64,000 nucleotides of DNA from Bacteroides sp. Lineage in GTDB: Bacteria; Bacteroidota; Bacteroidia; Bacteroidales; Muribaculaceae. The DNA is taken from positions 1 through 64,000 of the forward strand of contig JAAVBC010000017.1 of the NCBI GenBank assembly GCA_014803765.1, read 5' to 3'. This document shows, piece by piece, positions 29,323 to 38,813 of this stretch. Every line of letters starts with the position of its first letter. Positions within the stretch are counted from its first letter, which is position 1. Both the position numbers and the translations under genes were made by a program. The notes beneath the pieces were generated by a model. It saw only the letters and a program-made list of their open reading frames with translations. It did not search any database and had not been told where the DNA came from.

Positions 29323-32058
29323 ATGGCTACAATTGACATCCTGAAAAAATCGTATGAGCAGATTAAGCTATATCCGCTATTCTTCTTCAATGCTGTTGAA
29401 GAATGGGACTATAGTACTCGTCAAACAGTACATTACTGGGTTCCGGAAGCCGTGTATGTATCAGAAGACAGAAGTAATCGAATTTTCAAGGAGAGTATTG
29501 AGTCTAAAACCAAAGATATACTGTTTGCTTTTGGCAAGCCAAGTCCAGAACAAGTCGTCGGAAACACTGATTATATACGACTTGATCTTGAATCGTTTGA
29601 CGCAAATAATATTGAACATGTAAAAGCCGTCTTGACAATATTCCTAACCAAAGCATACAATACGTCCGATAGGTTTTCTGCAAGAGAGTTTCTCTGGATG
29701 CTCAATTCATATTGTATAGAAATACCGATATTATCAGCAGCACTTGAAAGTTTTGACCAACATACGATACAGCCATTCTTCTGGAATGCACTGAAACATT
29801 ACTCCATGTGTTTGTCTGTACCAAAACAAAGACTAATACAGCAATTCCTTTCATCTAAAGGAGTCTCATCTAATATCTACCTTCCTCAATCGCTGAATGA
29901 AGCACTGAAATATTGTTACCCTACTATTGACTTCTCGAATGAGAATCGAAGCATTTTTCAGCTTATATATATTGCTGTCAGAAGTGCAAAGTATAAGGAT
30001 ATTGAAATTGACCAAAATTCAGAGTCAATAAATAATCCAGATAATTTCTTCCTACAAATCCGAAAATGGTTAACTGATTCAGAGTATCAATTCTCAGATT
30101 TTGATACATTATCAAATCTTTTTAGACTGTTTTCTCCAGATGTTCAAGTTTTGCTTGTAAAACGATACTTCCACGCTGTAAGAACGGGGTATGTTCAGTT
30201 TAACCAAGAACTGCTAAAAAGTTTTCAGGAAAATAAATTTGAGAACTGGGGCACATATTATCATTGTGCTCATGAAGCAAGCAAGCCTATACGTTTGGCC
30301 GTTCAGTTATTGTGTGATAACATCTTGACATTCTTGAATAGTGGGAATACCGTACTTCAGACGATTAATGGAACTTTGGATATGGCTTATGCACAATGTG
30401 ATACGAACTCGCCGGAGGTGGACTTCGGACTGAAACATATTGTACCGGTATGTAATGGTGGAGCCGTGCCTAATAATGCTAAATTTGCTGGATTTATTTG
30501 CTACAAGATTGTACTATCGCTAAATGAAAAGGAATTTACTTCGGAGGCAATTCTTAAGAACTTTAGAAAATATCTAAATCTCTTTGGTCGTCAACTTACA
30601 GAGCCTGTATGTCACAATGAAGAAACTACACTTCAGCAATGTCAAGCATCTCTTGCGGACGTACATGCTTGTGATAATTGTATTTCAAGTGGCATTAAAC
30701 GCCTTGATAAGTTTGAACTCAGATTGGGAGATGATAGTGATAATTACAAAAGAACTATTTTAAGGTTCTTTACAAATACTGCTTTTACTTCGGGATCAAT
30801 TGTTTTGGTTGCACCTACGCAGTCCATGATTGCCCCCGATGAAGTTAGACGACGTATAGTTTCATGGCTCAATGAAAATTTACAATTGATACCAGGAATA
30901 ACTACAAGATTAAAATCCGGAACTAAAAGGCAATTAAAATCCGGGTGGAGGTCAAAGAATGATCTTGATAGTTGCTACAATTCAATAGTTCGGGATTACT
31001 TACTTCCGTCATGGTGTACTATAGAGCCAAGAAGAAATGCCTATATCGGAAGAGGTGTACTTAATAAGGAAACAGGCATTGATGAGGAGTTTAATCGTAG
31101 AAATCGGATTCGTTCTTCAAATGATGTAAAAATCCAAGAGAAAGAAAACGCCATAATTCTTCCACGTATTGTTGCTGCCTTAAATGAACGTCTGGACGTA
31201 CAACCGGATAATAACGGGGTATATCATATTCCTTATGATGTGGAGTTGCTTCGTAAATTGAAGACAGACTTCTACACACTCAAAGAAGAGGAAAACTCCA
31301 CGATATTCAATGAAAGGAATACCGGATTCATGACTACTACAAAATCTAAATATGATAGATATTGTGCCCCTAAATATGATAATGATATAAATTTTGTAAC
31401 TCATCTTCCATTTATGTGGTGCAGAGGTAAAGAGTGTTTCAAGACTTCATTAGGAGACCAGACTTTAGCATCATGTAAAACTTGGAGTCAATACACCATT
31501 TTACACTTATTGGAAATTTTGGGATTTCCTCAGATAACTGAGACATCGGGAGGGAATGAGGCGTCAGAATTGCTCCGAAGCTTTATCGGTATGGTAAACA
31601 AGGCTTCAGCTCTATTCAAACGTGTAAGGTGTCGAGAGTGTAATCATATATTATTTCCCATAGGCGGTTCAAACTTTAATCGTTATAATAACTTTGAATG
31701 TCGGGTACCAACCTGTGGAGAAAGGGGAAAACGAATCTATCTTAGCCAATGTCATCACTGTAAAACTGGGTTAATTGACTCTCGTGATTCCGCTCAATGT
31801 CCCAATGGTTGGCATATTTGTCCTAAATGCCTTAGTTGTTGTGATGATGCCTTGTATGAAAGAATGGCGAGTAAATATGTCCTTCGCAAACTGACTATTC
31901 CGCCACGAATATCAGAAAAACTGGGGCATGGTCACAATGACAAGGACGACTATTTCTGCCCCAAATGTGGTGGAGAGATAGCAACAGTCCGTGATGAACA
32001 TACTGACAGAATAGCTAAAGTATGTCAAGTGTGCAAAACTATTTACGAGGAATTATGA
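29323..32058 (+). CDS. Uncharacterised 911-aa protein with Cys-rich C-terminal zinc-ribbon-like clusters; apparently last gene of RM operon
   Basis: 10-nt gap after hsdR; CRECN, CRVPTC, CHHC, CPNGWHICPKCLSCC, CPKCGGE, CQVC. Confidence 0.75.
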   Translation: MATIDILKKSYEQIKLYPLFFFNAVEEWDYSTRQTVHYWVPEAVYVSEDRSNRIFKESIESKTKDILFAFGKPSPEQVVGNTDYIRLDLESFDANNIEHVKAVLTIFLTKAYNTSDRFSAREFLWMLNSYCIEIPILSAALESFDQHTIQPFFWNALKHYSMCLSVPKQRLIQQFLSSKGVSSNIYLPQSLNEALKYCYPTIDFSNENRSIFQLIYIAVRSAKYKDIEIDQNSESINNPDNFFLQIRKWLTDSEYQFSDFDTLSNLFRLFSPDVQVLLVKRYFHAVRTGYVQFNQELLKSFQENKFENWGTYYHCAHEASKPIRLAVQLLCDNILTFLNSGNTVLQTINGTLDMAYAQCDTNSPEVDFGLKHIVPVCNGGAVPNNAKFAGFICYKIVLSLNEKEFTSEAILKNFRKYLNLFGRQLTEPVCHNEETTLQQCQASLADVHACDNCISSGIKRLDKFELRLGDDSDNYKRTILRFFTNTAFTSGSIVLVAPTQSMIAPDEVRRRIVSWLNENLQLIPGITTRLKSGTKRQLKSGWRSKNDLDSCYNSIVRDYLLPSWCTIEPRRNAYIGRGVLNKETGIDEEFNRRNRIRSSNDVKIQEKENAIILPRIVAALNERLDVQPDNNGVYHIPYDVELLRKLKTDFYTLKEEENSTIFNERNTGFMTTTKSKYDRYCAPKYDNDINFVTHLPFMWCRGKECFKTSLGDQTLASCKTWSQYTILHLLEILGFPQITETSGGNEASELLRSFIGMVNKASALFKRVRCRECNHILFPIGGSNFNRYNNFECRVPTCGERGKRIYLSQCHHCKTGLIDSRDSAQCPNGWHICPKCLSCCDDALYERMASKYVLRKLTIPPRISEKLGHGHNDKDDYFCPKCGGEIATVRDEHTDRIAKVCQVCKTIYEEL

Positions 32059-32323
32059 CACGCCTTATTTGCGAATGATAGTTATAGCGATAAAGATTAC
32101 TCTCAAATACCTTTAATGCGCATTACTGGCAAAATGGTATATTTGAAGAAATTGAGCATTTGCCAGTAATTTGCCAATTGAATAAAAGATCAGCGAGATA
32201 ACTATTGGATTTCCAATGAGTTATCTCGTTTTATCTGTGCCCGGAACAGTGATAACCTTTGTTGGTGTTATTTGAACTAACTTGCTGATATTTTGTCAGG
32301 CTAATCTGATCAGACCTCCGATA

Positions 32324-33214
32324 TTATTTCGTAGATAGGAATACTCCTCCAATTACTAATAATGTATAAATGGCCATTGTGAGAGTAAATGGTTCATCAA
32401 GTATAAATGACGATGAAATAATTGTAACTATTGGAACGAGGTAAATGTAGTTGGACGTACGTTCTGCTCCCAAATAGCGTACCGCTGTATTCCACATGAG
32501 ATAGCATAGGAATGATGCACCAACACTTAAAAACGCAAGATTGGCAATAATAGATTTTAAATCAGCGAGCCTGCTTTGGTGTTCGGAAGGAAAAAGAATG
32601 TAATATAGTATTGCTGTGATAACACCATAGGTAAATACCTTTCGGGTAATAAATAAATTGCTGTATCTACAATTAATCCTTTTCAATATAAGACAATAAG
32701 CTGCCCATGAAAAGGCAGCGAATAAAGTTAGTATATCTCCCAATGGATTTATACCGTATAGCATAGAACCGTTGAGTACAACAATTCCCACTCCTATGAA
32801 TGCGACTATGGAGCCAATCCATGATGATACTTTAATTGTGTCTCTGAACAGCACCTTACCAAGTATCATTGTGAAGATTGGTGCGCAGCAAATTATTAAC
32901 GAAACATTCGAAGCAAACGTGATTCCAAGAGCAGAGTTCTCGGCTATAAAATATAGTGATCCTCCGGTTATACCTGCGGCAAGCATCATAAGCTCATCTT
33001 TTCGCGTATCAGCCCATAGTCTGTTATGGCAGAGTATTAGCGTACAGAAGTATGCAATCAAAAAACGGATTATGAAAATCTCTACAGGATTTAATCCATT
33101 AATGATTAAGGATTTTGTTGATACGAATGTTACACCCCATACTATAATGGACGCTAATGCCATTACATTATAAATCAAATTCTTGCGTGACATCGGAGTG
33201 ATTTTAAGTTTCAT
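32324..33214 (-). CDS. EamA/DMT family transporter
   Basis: ~10 TM helices, GVTFVSTKSLIINGLNPVEIFIIRF, SWAAYCLILKRI. Confidence 0.9.
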   Translation of the reverse strand: MKLKITPMSRKNLIYNVMALASIIVWGVTFVSTKSLIINGLNPVEIFIIRFLIAYFCTLILCHNRLWADTRKDELMMLAAGITGGSLYFIAENSALGITFASNVSLIICCAPIFTMILGKVLFRDTIKVSSWIGSIVAFIGVGIVVLNGSMLYGINPLGDILTLFAAFSWAAYCLILKRINCRYSNLFITRKVFTYGVITAILYYILFPSEHQSRLADLKSIIANLAFLSVGASFLCYLMWNTAVRYLGAERTSNYIYLVPIVTIISSSFILDEPFTLTMAIYTLLVIGGVFLSTK

Positions 33215-33400
33215 TCAACCGGAGGTTTTTATGATTTCCTTCTAAAGATAGTGCTAAAAGATTTGGATGAATACAATACTTTTGTATTCGAGAAGCTTAC
33301 GAAAGTTCATGGCATTTTCAAGATGCAGAGTTCTTTTGTACTCAGTGAGATAAAACACAAAACAGTTTTGATATTCGGTTGTAATTGAGTTTTGTAGTTT

Positions 33401-33862
33401 TCAAAAATTAGATATAGACATACCCTCGATACCGCATTTTTTGACGATATGTTTAACCTTCTCGATAGTTGCGTCTGTAACACCATCGCGTACTGATATG
33501 TGAAGTTCCGAGCCGGTTTTGAGCCGGTTTATCTGAGTAGAATCCATTGATGCAAACCACTTGGAGAATAGATCGGGAAAATCCTGGTTACTTGTATCCA
33601 ATATCAAAGGATTATCATCTTTACCTAAGAAATTATTATTACAAGCCATCAGACTATCGGAAGAAATCTCAAGCACGACAATAAACGTTCTGTCGGCATC
33701 GGTATATTCCAATGGAGGTCTATCATCTTCTGCCAACACTGTCTTTTGGGTGTTATTAGATGATTGACTACATGAAGCAACCATCATTGTACAACCCATC
33801 AACAAATAAAAAATATTGTTCAACTTCATCATGAATATATACTTAGTCTTATTAGTACTCAT
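33401..33862 (-). CDS. Hypothetical lipoprotein
   Basis: N-terminal signal with lipobox-like MVASCSQSS. Confidence 0.6.
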   Translation of the reverse strand: MSTNKTKYIFMMKLNNIFYLLMGCTMMVASCSQSSNNTQKTVLAEDDRPPLEYTDADRTFIVVLEISSDSLMACNNNFLGKDDNPLILDTSNQDFPDLFSKWFASMDSTQINRLKTGSELHISVRDGVTDATIEKVKHIVKKCGIEGMSISNF

Positions 33863-33881
33863 GCAGATGATTATACATTGC

Positions 33882-33978
33882 CTACCTAAAGGAAACTGCT
33901 GAAGAGGGCTGCTACTTCATCTCCGCGCGACATCTTGCCATCTTTGAGCATTACGCAGGTAATGTCGCCTTTGGTGAT
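33882..33978. repeat. 97-bp direct repeat copy 2 (native 3' end of thioesterase gene)
   Basis: 96/97 identity to 16170-16266. Confidence 0.95.
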
Positions 33979-34293
33979 GAGTTCGCCATCGTTGCGTCTG
34001 ATTACTTGATGAAATATAAAACGCGCGCCTTTTCTCTCCAGATTCAACGAACTGATGAATATGTCGCCGCTCCTGAGCGGTGAGAAATACTCAATGTCAA
34101 TTTTTCTAACGACTGCGTCAATGCCATCATTATGGAGGTCAATGAAGCGAACGCCGGCTGCTTCGCAGAATTTATGGCGGGTATGCTCCATATAGTGAAG
34201 ATAATTGGCATTATTGACGATCTGTTCGGTGTCCAGTTCATAATCTCGCACCTCCATCTCAAGAGAGAAAATCGGGTTTTCAGTATGTGGCAT
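33886..34293 (-). CDS. Acyl-CoA thioesterase (4HBT family)
   Basis: FSLEMEVRDYELDTEQIVNNANYLHYMEHTRHKF. Confidence 0.93.
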   Translation of the reverse strand: MPHTENPIFSLEMEVRDYELDTEQIVNNANYLHYMEHTRHKFCEAAGVRFIDLHNDGIDAVVRKIDIEYFSPLRSGDIFISSLNLERKGARFIFHQVIRRNDGELITKGDITCVMLKDGKMSRGDEVAALFSSFL

Positions 34294-34308
34294 ATCGTTT
34301 TGTCTTAG

Positions 34309-34845
34309 TTATTTGCTAATTGTTTGAAAGAGAGCCTGCGACAGCTCTGAATTATTCCGCAATAAGGTTTCGGGAATAAAGAGAAGTCCGTGTTTGTCGA
34401 AGCGGAATATGTAGTCGTTGAAGCCTCTGTAAGGGGGCAGAATAATCGAACGTAAAGAGATTGTCTTTACGACAGGGGCGGGTTCCTCTACGCACTCATC
34501 GTTTTTCTCAGTCTCCTCTCTGAAGGGTTTGGGATAGATTGTGATCCTCAGACATTCAGTTTCCTGCGATACGCTTACAGAATGGGGAAGAGAGTTGAAA
34601 GCAATATCAGGATGGAGAGCGAATGAAATATACGCAAATCCCATTATCATTGGAATCAGAATGAAGCCCACCATCAGCATCAGGATTGCGGGCCGGATAT
34701 CCCCGGCAATAATAGCCCATAGCAGCAACGAGATTAAAATTGCCGCAATAGGGAGTATAGTCCATTTAAGTCGCGATAGATAAAGATACCCGATCAGAGA
34801 CTTTCCTGAAACTTTAAATCGGTATTCCGCAGATTCTTTTTCCAT
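34309..34845 (-). CDS. Hypothetical membrane protein
   Basis: Two TM helices; no recognisable family. Confidence 0.6.
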   Translation of the reverse strand: MEKESAEYRFKVSGKSLIGYLYLSRLKWTILPIAAILISLLLWAIIAGDIRPAILMLMVGFILIPMIMGFAYISFALHPDIAFNSLPHSVSVSQETECLRITIYPKPFREETEKNDECVEEPAPVVKTISLRSIILPPYRGFNDYIFRFDKHGLLFIPETLLRNNSELSQALFQTISK

Positions 34846-34885
34846 CTTTCAATCAGGGTGGACTATATGGAGTATGAGAGAGAAA

Positions 34886-36061
34886 TCAATATTTGAAATC
34901 AATTGCCTTCCTGTCGCGTTTCTCCTTGATGAGTCTGTAGACTTCAAGGTTTTCAGGAGTCAGAACCTGAATGAAGCCTGTGCCATCGGAGTTTGAAAGG
35001 GTGCGCGTATCAATATACTTTGAGCTTCTTTTCTTTGATTTACCCTGCGGATAATTGAAGACGATATCTCGTCGACTGCGCGCAAGATTGGCTTTGGGTG
35101 ACGTGCCTCCGGCGGCTATGGCTTTCAGTTCATCGTCAACCCCGTCAGCATGACACCATACCGGCACTATCTCCGAGCAGGGGGGATAGCCCAGTCCTGT
35201 CCACATGATGTATTCAGGTATAATAAATTCCGGGAGAGGAGTATCCTTAAGGTCAAGGGGCTGTATGCCCTCAATTACTACGGTAGCAGTAGATTTATAG
35301 CGAGGTATGTAATCTTCATCCACTATCCAGCGGGTAGATGAGGAAAGTCCGTCGGTCTTATTTACGTCGTGATAGAAATTACGTGACAGATTTTCAGTCA
35401 GGAGTTCCGGAGTGATACCACCTTCTTCTATGTAAGGAGCGAGGATATGATTCGCATTCGCTTCGCGAACGTAGCCATAGCCTTCCCCTTTTCTGCCGGA
35501 ATGACTGTAGTTAGTGCGGATCAGCACACCTCCCGGTGCATCCGAAAGGTCATACTTAACGTAGGAATGATTATTTGTCTCGAAAAACGCGCCATTGCCG
35601 TAAGCATCGATTACACCGAAATTGGCTTCCACTCCCATCGGGCGGGGGAGGGAATTGAGGAGAGCCTCGAAGTCATCAACAGTGGTGCAGGAACGCAGTG
35701 CGATAGACATGACGAATCCCTCACGATCCATTTTAGACTGAGGCACCTTGTCATCCTTGATATTATAAGATGCCGTATTCATGACTGCGAAACCGACTTC
35801 GTTCATTCCAATCCATGCTTCATCACGCTTAGTGTCTGTGGCGTTATACAAAGCAACATAAGAATGTTCGCCATCCTTTCCCGGAATATAGTCAATGACA
35901 TTATCAGTGTTAGATGTATCGCGATGTTTCCATAGGAGCGGTCTGCCCGAGGCAGAAGCGTCTGCAGCCACGATAGCCGAGGTGCATGGCGAAGCCTCGA
36001 TTGCAGAGAATGCAATGCAACAAAGTGAGAAAAATATACGTTTACAAGACAGATAATTCAT
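34886..36061 (-). CDS. C45-like Ntn-hydrolase / acyltransferase, secreted
   Basis: Signal peptide then CTSAIVAADASASGRPLLWKHRDTSN with predicted nucleophile Cys; GMNEVGFAVMNTASYN. Confidence 0.75.
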   Translation of the reverse strand: MNYLSCKRIFFSLCCIAFSAIEASPCTSAIVAADASASGRPLLWKHRDTSNTDNVIDYIPGKDGEHSYVALYNATDTKRDEAWIGMNEVGFAVMNTASYNIKDDKVPQSKMDREGFVMSIALRSCTTVDDFEALLNSLPRPMGVEANFGVIDAYGNGAFFETNNHSYVKYDLSDAPGGVLIRTNYSHSGRKGEGYGYVREANANHILAPYIEEGGITPELLTENLSRNFYHDVNKTDGLSSSTRWIVDEDYIPRYKSTATVVIEGIQPLDLKDTPLPEFIIPEYIMWTGLGYPPCSEIVPVWCHADGVDDELKAIAAGGTSPKANLARSRRDIVFNYPQGKSKKRSSKYIDTRTLSNSDGTGFIQVLTPENLEVYRLIKEKRDRKAIDFKY

Positions 36062-36099
36062 ATTACAAAGATAATTCTAAAAAAATAAACAAGCAAATT

Positions 36100-36276
36100 A
36101 TGTCATTACCAAACGATCCCTTCATGCTTTATAGTCTGGTGAATATGAAGCTGCGCGATGAATATTCCGATCTTCCATCTCTTTGCAATGGATTAGGTAT
36201 TTCAGAAGAGGAACTGAAGCAGAAGCTGGCAGCAGCCGGTTTCAGCTATGATTCTGTCGGCAATCGCTTTATGTAG
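36100..36276 (+). CDS. DUF4250 domain protein
   Basis: MSLPNDPFMLYSLVNMKLRDEYSDLPSLCNGLGISEEELKQKLAAAGFSYD; start reassigned to internal ATG. Confidence 0.8.
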   Translation: MSLPNDPFMLYSLVNMKLRDEYSDLPSLCNGLGISEEELKQKLAAAGFSYDSVGNRFM

Positions 36277-36466
36277 AGCGGGGATAACAAAAAAAGAGGT
36301 TGCAATGTTAACTAATGTTGAATAAGTATAAACTGACTAAACGCATTCAACCAATGCAGACGGAGAGTGTTTTAATGGTACAAAAGCAATTGAAAAGTCT
36401 GCATCGGTTCGAGAGAATAAATGCAAGCGAGTAAAGTTTAGTTAGATATAGTTTATAGTGGAATCC

Positions 36467-36499
36467 GAGTGGGATGTCGCGTTGAGCGACATCCCACTC
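36467..36499. terminator. Perfect 14-bp stem hairpin between chromosome and ICE integrase
   Basis: gagtgggatgtcgc-gttga-gcgacatcccactc. Confidence 0.55.
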
Positions 36500-36610
36500 T
36501 CATTTTCAATAAGTTATAGCTCTAAGTGGATGATTTAGCGTGATTTATATTTAAATAGTTAAAGGACATAAAGAGACTTAAGGGTTAAGGAAAAGACTTA
36601 AAAAGACGCA

Positions 36611-36675
36611 ATTTTTGGGAAGAAAGTCCCAATTTTGGGGACGATTTTGGGAACGTTTGGGAATTTTTTGGGAAA
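36611..36675. repeat. TTTGGGA-type short direct repeats downstream of integrase (possible integrase arm sites)
   Basis: tttttggga, ttttgggg, ttttgggaa, tttgggaa, tttttgggaaa. Confidence 0.5.
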
Positions 36676-36690
36676 CTTTTATGTGCCCTT

Positions 36691-37932
36691 TCAGATTTCA
36701 TCAAATTTTCCCATTTCGGACCTTCGCATATCATCAGCGATATCCATGTAAGGTTTCATAGCTGAAATATCAGAGTGTCCGGTCCATTTTATTATAATGT
36801 GCAGAGGTATCCCTAACATCAGTGCATTACAAACAAAAGTTCTTCTTCCGCAATGTGTAGTTATGAACTCATACTTTGGAGCGGTCTTTTCAACCTTTTG
36901 ATTGCCATAATACTGAGATACGGATGTAGGTCTATCTATTTTAGCCATGCGGGCTATAATACGAAGGTTGTTGTTGATGTCCTGATTATCTCGATGGGGG
37001 AAAAGTAGTCCGGATTGTGACGAGCGCATATATCTCATCATAATATCAATAGAGTACTTATTTAACTCTATTCTAATGTTTTTGGAAGTTTTCTTAATAT
37101 TCAAGATAATCTGCCCATTCTGAATATCCTCCTTACGCAGACTTATAGCATCCGAATATCTCAAGGACGTAAAGCACATAAAACAGAAGATGTCTCTATC
37201 AACCTCCAAAATGGGATATTGGGATAAATCTAATTCATATACCCTCATTAACTCTGCCCACGTCAAGAAAATAATTGGTTTAGGAATAGTTTTGATGTTG
37301 GGAGTCCAAAAATCAATTATTTTTCTCTCCAGATATTCCTTTTTTACTGCCCATTTCAAGAAACGTTTAAGAATATTGCAATGTTTTTCGATTACATTAT
37401 TCGCATACCCTTTGTGGTTGTTAAGTAATTGATGAGTTTGCTGAAAAGCAATGAAATCGTTAAGGACATCCTCATTAAGATCATGGAGTTCAATTTTATT
37501 ATTAAACTTTAAGAATAGATCCCTTACTTGATTAATGCTTTTTACCGTATTTGGTGCCCATTGTCTTATTGCAACCCCTTCACGTATAAAGGTATTCCAA
37601 GCTGCTTCTAAAGATGGAGTCTTGCGCTGAGACTCGCCCTCCAATAGAGACTTAAATTGATCTTTTGTAGGAATAATATCAATTATCTCAAATGAATAAA
37701 ATATTTCATTTATCTTATCAAGAAGAAGATCTATTCGCTTATTTATGATAGCAGCTGAGATTTTCCCTGAGCCATGTGTTGTATTCCGGATGCAGTGATT
37801 TTTATCCCACTTTTCCTTCTCAACCACGAATCCCACGCTTATTTGCACTTCATATTTTGCCCAGCGGACTCTTATTCTAAGGGGGAGCCTATCATGGAAT
37901 TTAAATCCAATATATCGAGTGATGGGAGTCAT
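36691..37932 (-). CDS. Tyrosine site-specific integrase
   Basis: CFTSLRYSDAISLRKEDI, THCGRRTFVCNALMLGIPLHIIIKWTGHSDISAMKPYMDI. Confidence 0.95.
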   Translation of the reverse strand: MTPITRYIGFKFHDRLPLRIRVRWAKYEVQISVGFVVEKEKWDKNHCIRNTTHGSGKISAAIINKRIDLLLDKINEIFYSFEIIDIIPTKDQFKSLLEGESQRKTPSLEAAWNTFIREGVAIRQWAPNTVKSINQVRDLFLKFNNKIELHDLNEDVLNDFIAFQQTHQLLNNHKGYANNVIEKHCNILKRFLKWAVKKEYLERKIIDFWTPNIKTIPKPIIFLTWAELMRVYELDLSQYPILEVDRDIFCFMCFTSLRYSDAISLRKEDIQNGQIILNIKKTSKNIRIELNKYSIDIMMRYMRSSQSGLLFPHRDNQDINNNLRIIARMAKIDRPTSVSQYYGNQKVEKTAPKYEFITTHCGRRTFVCNALMLGIPLHIIIKWTGHSDISAMKPYMDIADDMRRSEMGKFDEI

Positions 37933-38318
37933 CCTCTTGCTTCCTTTAGCATTTCAATTATTTGATCTTTATCTTTAAGATGCGCTTCAAGAGCTATAAT
38001 CTGCTTTTGCAATAATTTGATAGTCTCAGACTGGCTAACATTGGCGGTATTGGATTGTGAACTTTTATTTCCGAATACTTCGTCATGTTGCTCGTGATAA
38101 TCTCTGCCAGCTGTACGTATATTTGTTCCAATTTCTTCATCAAAGAAGTAGGATACCGGAAGATTAAATGCTTTGGCAATTTTTTCCAAGGTGCTGACTT
38201 TGAAGTCTCCACCTGCTAATATGGCGTCTATTGTAGGACGAGAAATACCGGCTTTACGAATGAGTTGAGAGCGTGAGCCCTTTGCTTCACAAAGAGCCTT
38301 AATTTTATCTAAATTCAT
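37929..38318 (-). CDS. XRE family HTH regulator
   Basis: MNLDKIKALCEAKGSRSQLIRKAGISRPTIDAILAGGDFKVSTLEKIAKAFNLPVSYFFDEE; 4-nt overlap with integrase. Confidence 0.9.
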   Translation of the reverse strand: MNLDKIKALCEAKGSRSQLIRKAGISRPTIDAILAGGDFKVSTLEKIAKAFNLPVSYFFDEEIGTNIRTAGRDYHEQHDEVFGNKSSQSNTANVSQSETIKLLQKQIIALEAHLKDKDQIIEMLKEARG

Positions 38319-38602
38319 AATATTAACATTATTTAACACATTTACTTTATAAAGTATATATGAAATATGGAATATATACCTTAAATTTGCAATATCAATC
38401 AATACAAAAATAGCTAATCAGAGGATAAGATACAAATAAATCAATGGAAATCGTAATACATAAAATCCATTAAACATTTATACAATCCATTTGAATAGCT
38501 GTCGTATGACTCGTTGATTGTCAACGAATCGATATGTATTGGGTAATGAATTAACGAATAATATTAGCACTTAGTGCTTAATTATCACTAAAAATCAACA
38601 TC

Positions 38603-38809
38603 ATGCAGTTAGTGAGAGGAAACATAGTGAGAGGAAACAAAGATTTAGCAAAACATCTGCAGGTCAGTGTACGCACTATCGGTAGATGGAAATCTGATGG
38701 ACTTCTAAGCGAAGCGATTGTAGGTCAGATGCATCGAGTTATACTTTATGATTTGGATAAGGTGCTCAAGTGTATGAATCATTATTGTCTCCCGGCATCC
38801 AAAAATTAA
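38603..38809 (+). CDS. DUF3853-like HTH protein
   Basis: NKDLAKHLQVSVRTIGRWKSDGLLSEAIVGQMHRVILYDLDKVL. Confidence 0.75.
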   Translation: MQLVRGNIVRGNKDLAKHLQVSVRTIGRWKSDGLLSEAIVGQMHRVILYDLDKVLKCMNHYCLPASKN

Positions 38810-38813
38810 TAGT

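Noticed and set aside
17922-32058. Assignment to BREX, DISARM or Detocs
   Set aside because: BREX/DISARM hallmark genes not recognised; Detocs-type kinase architecture not seen; canonical hsdMSR is present instead
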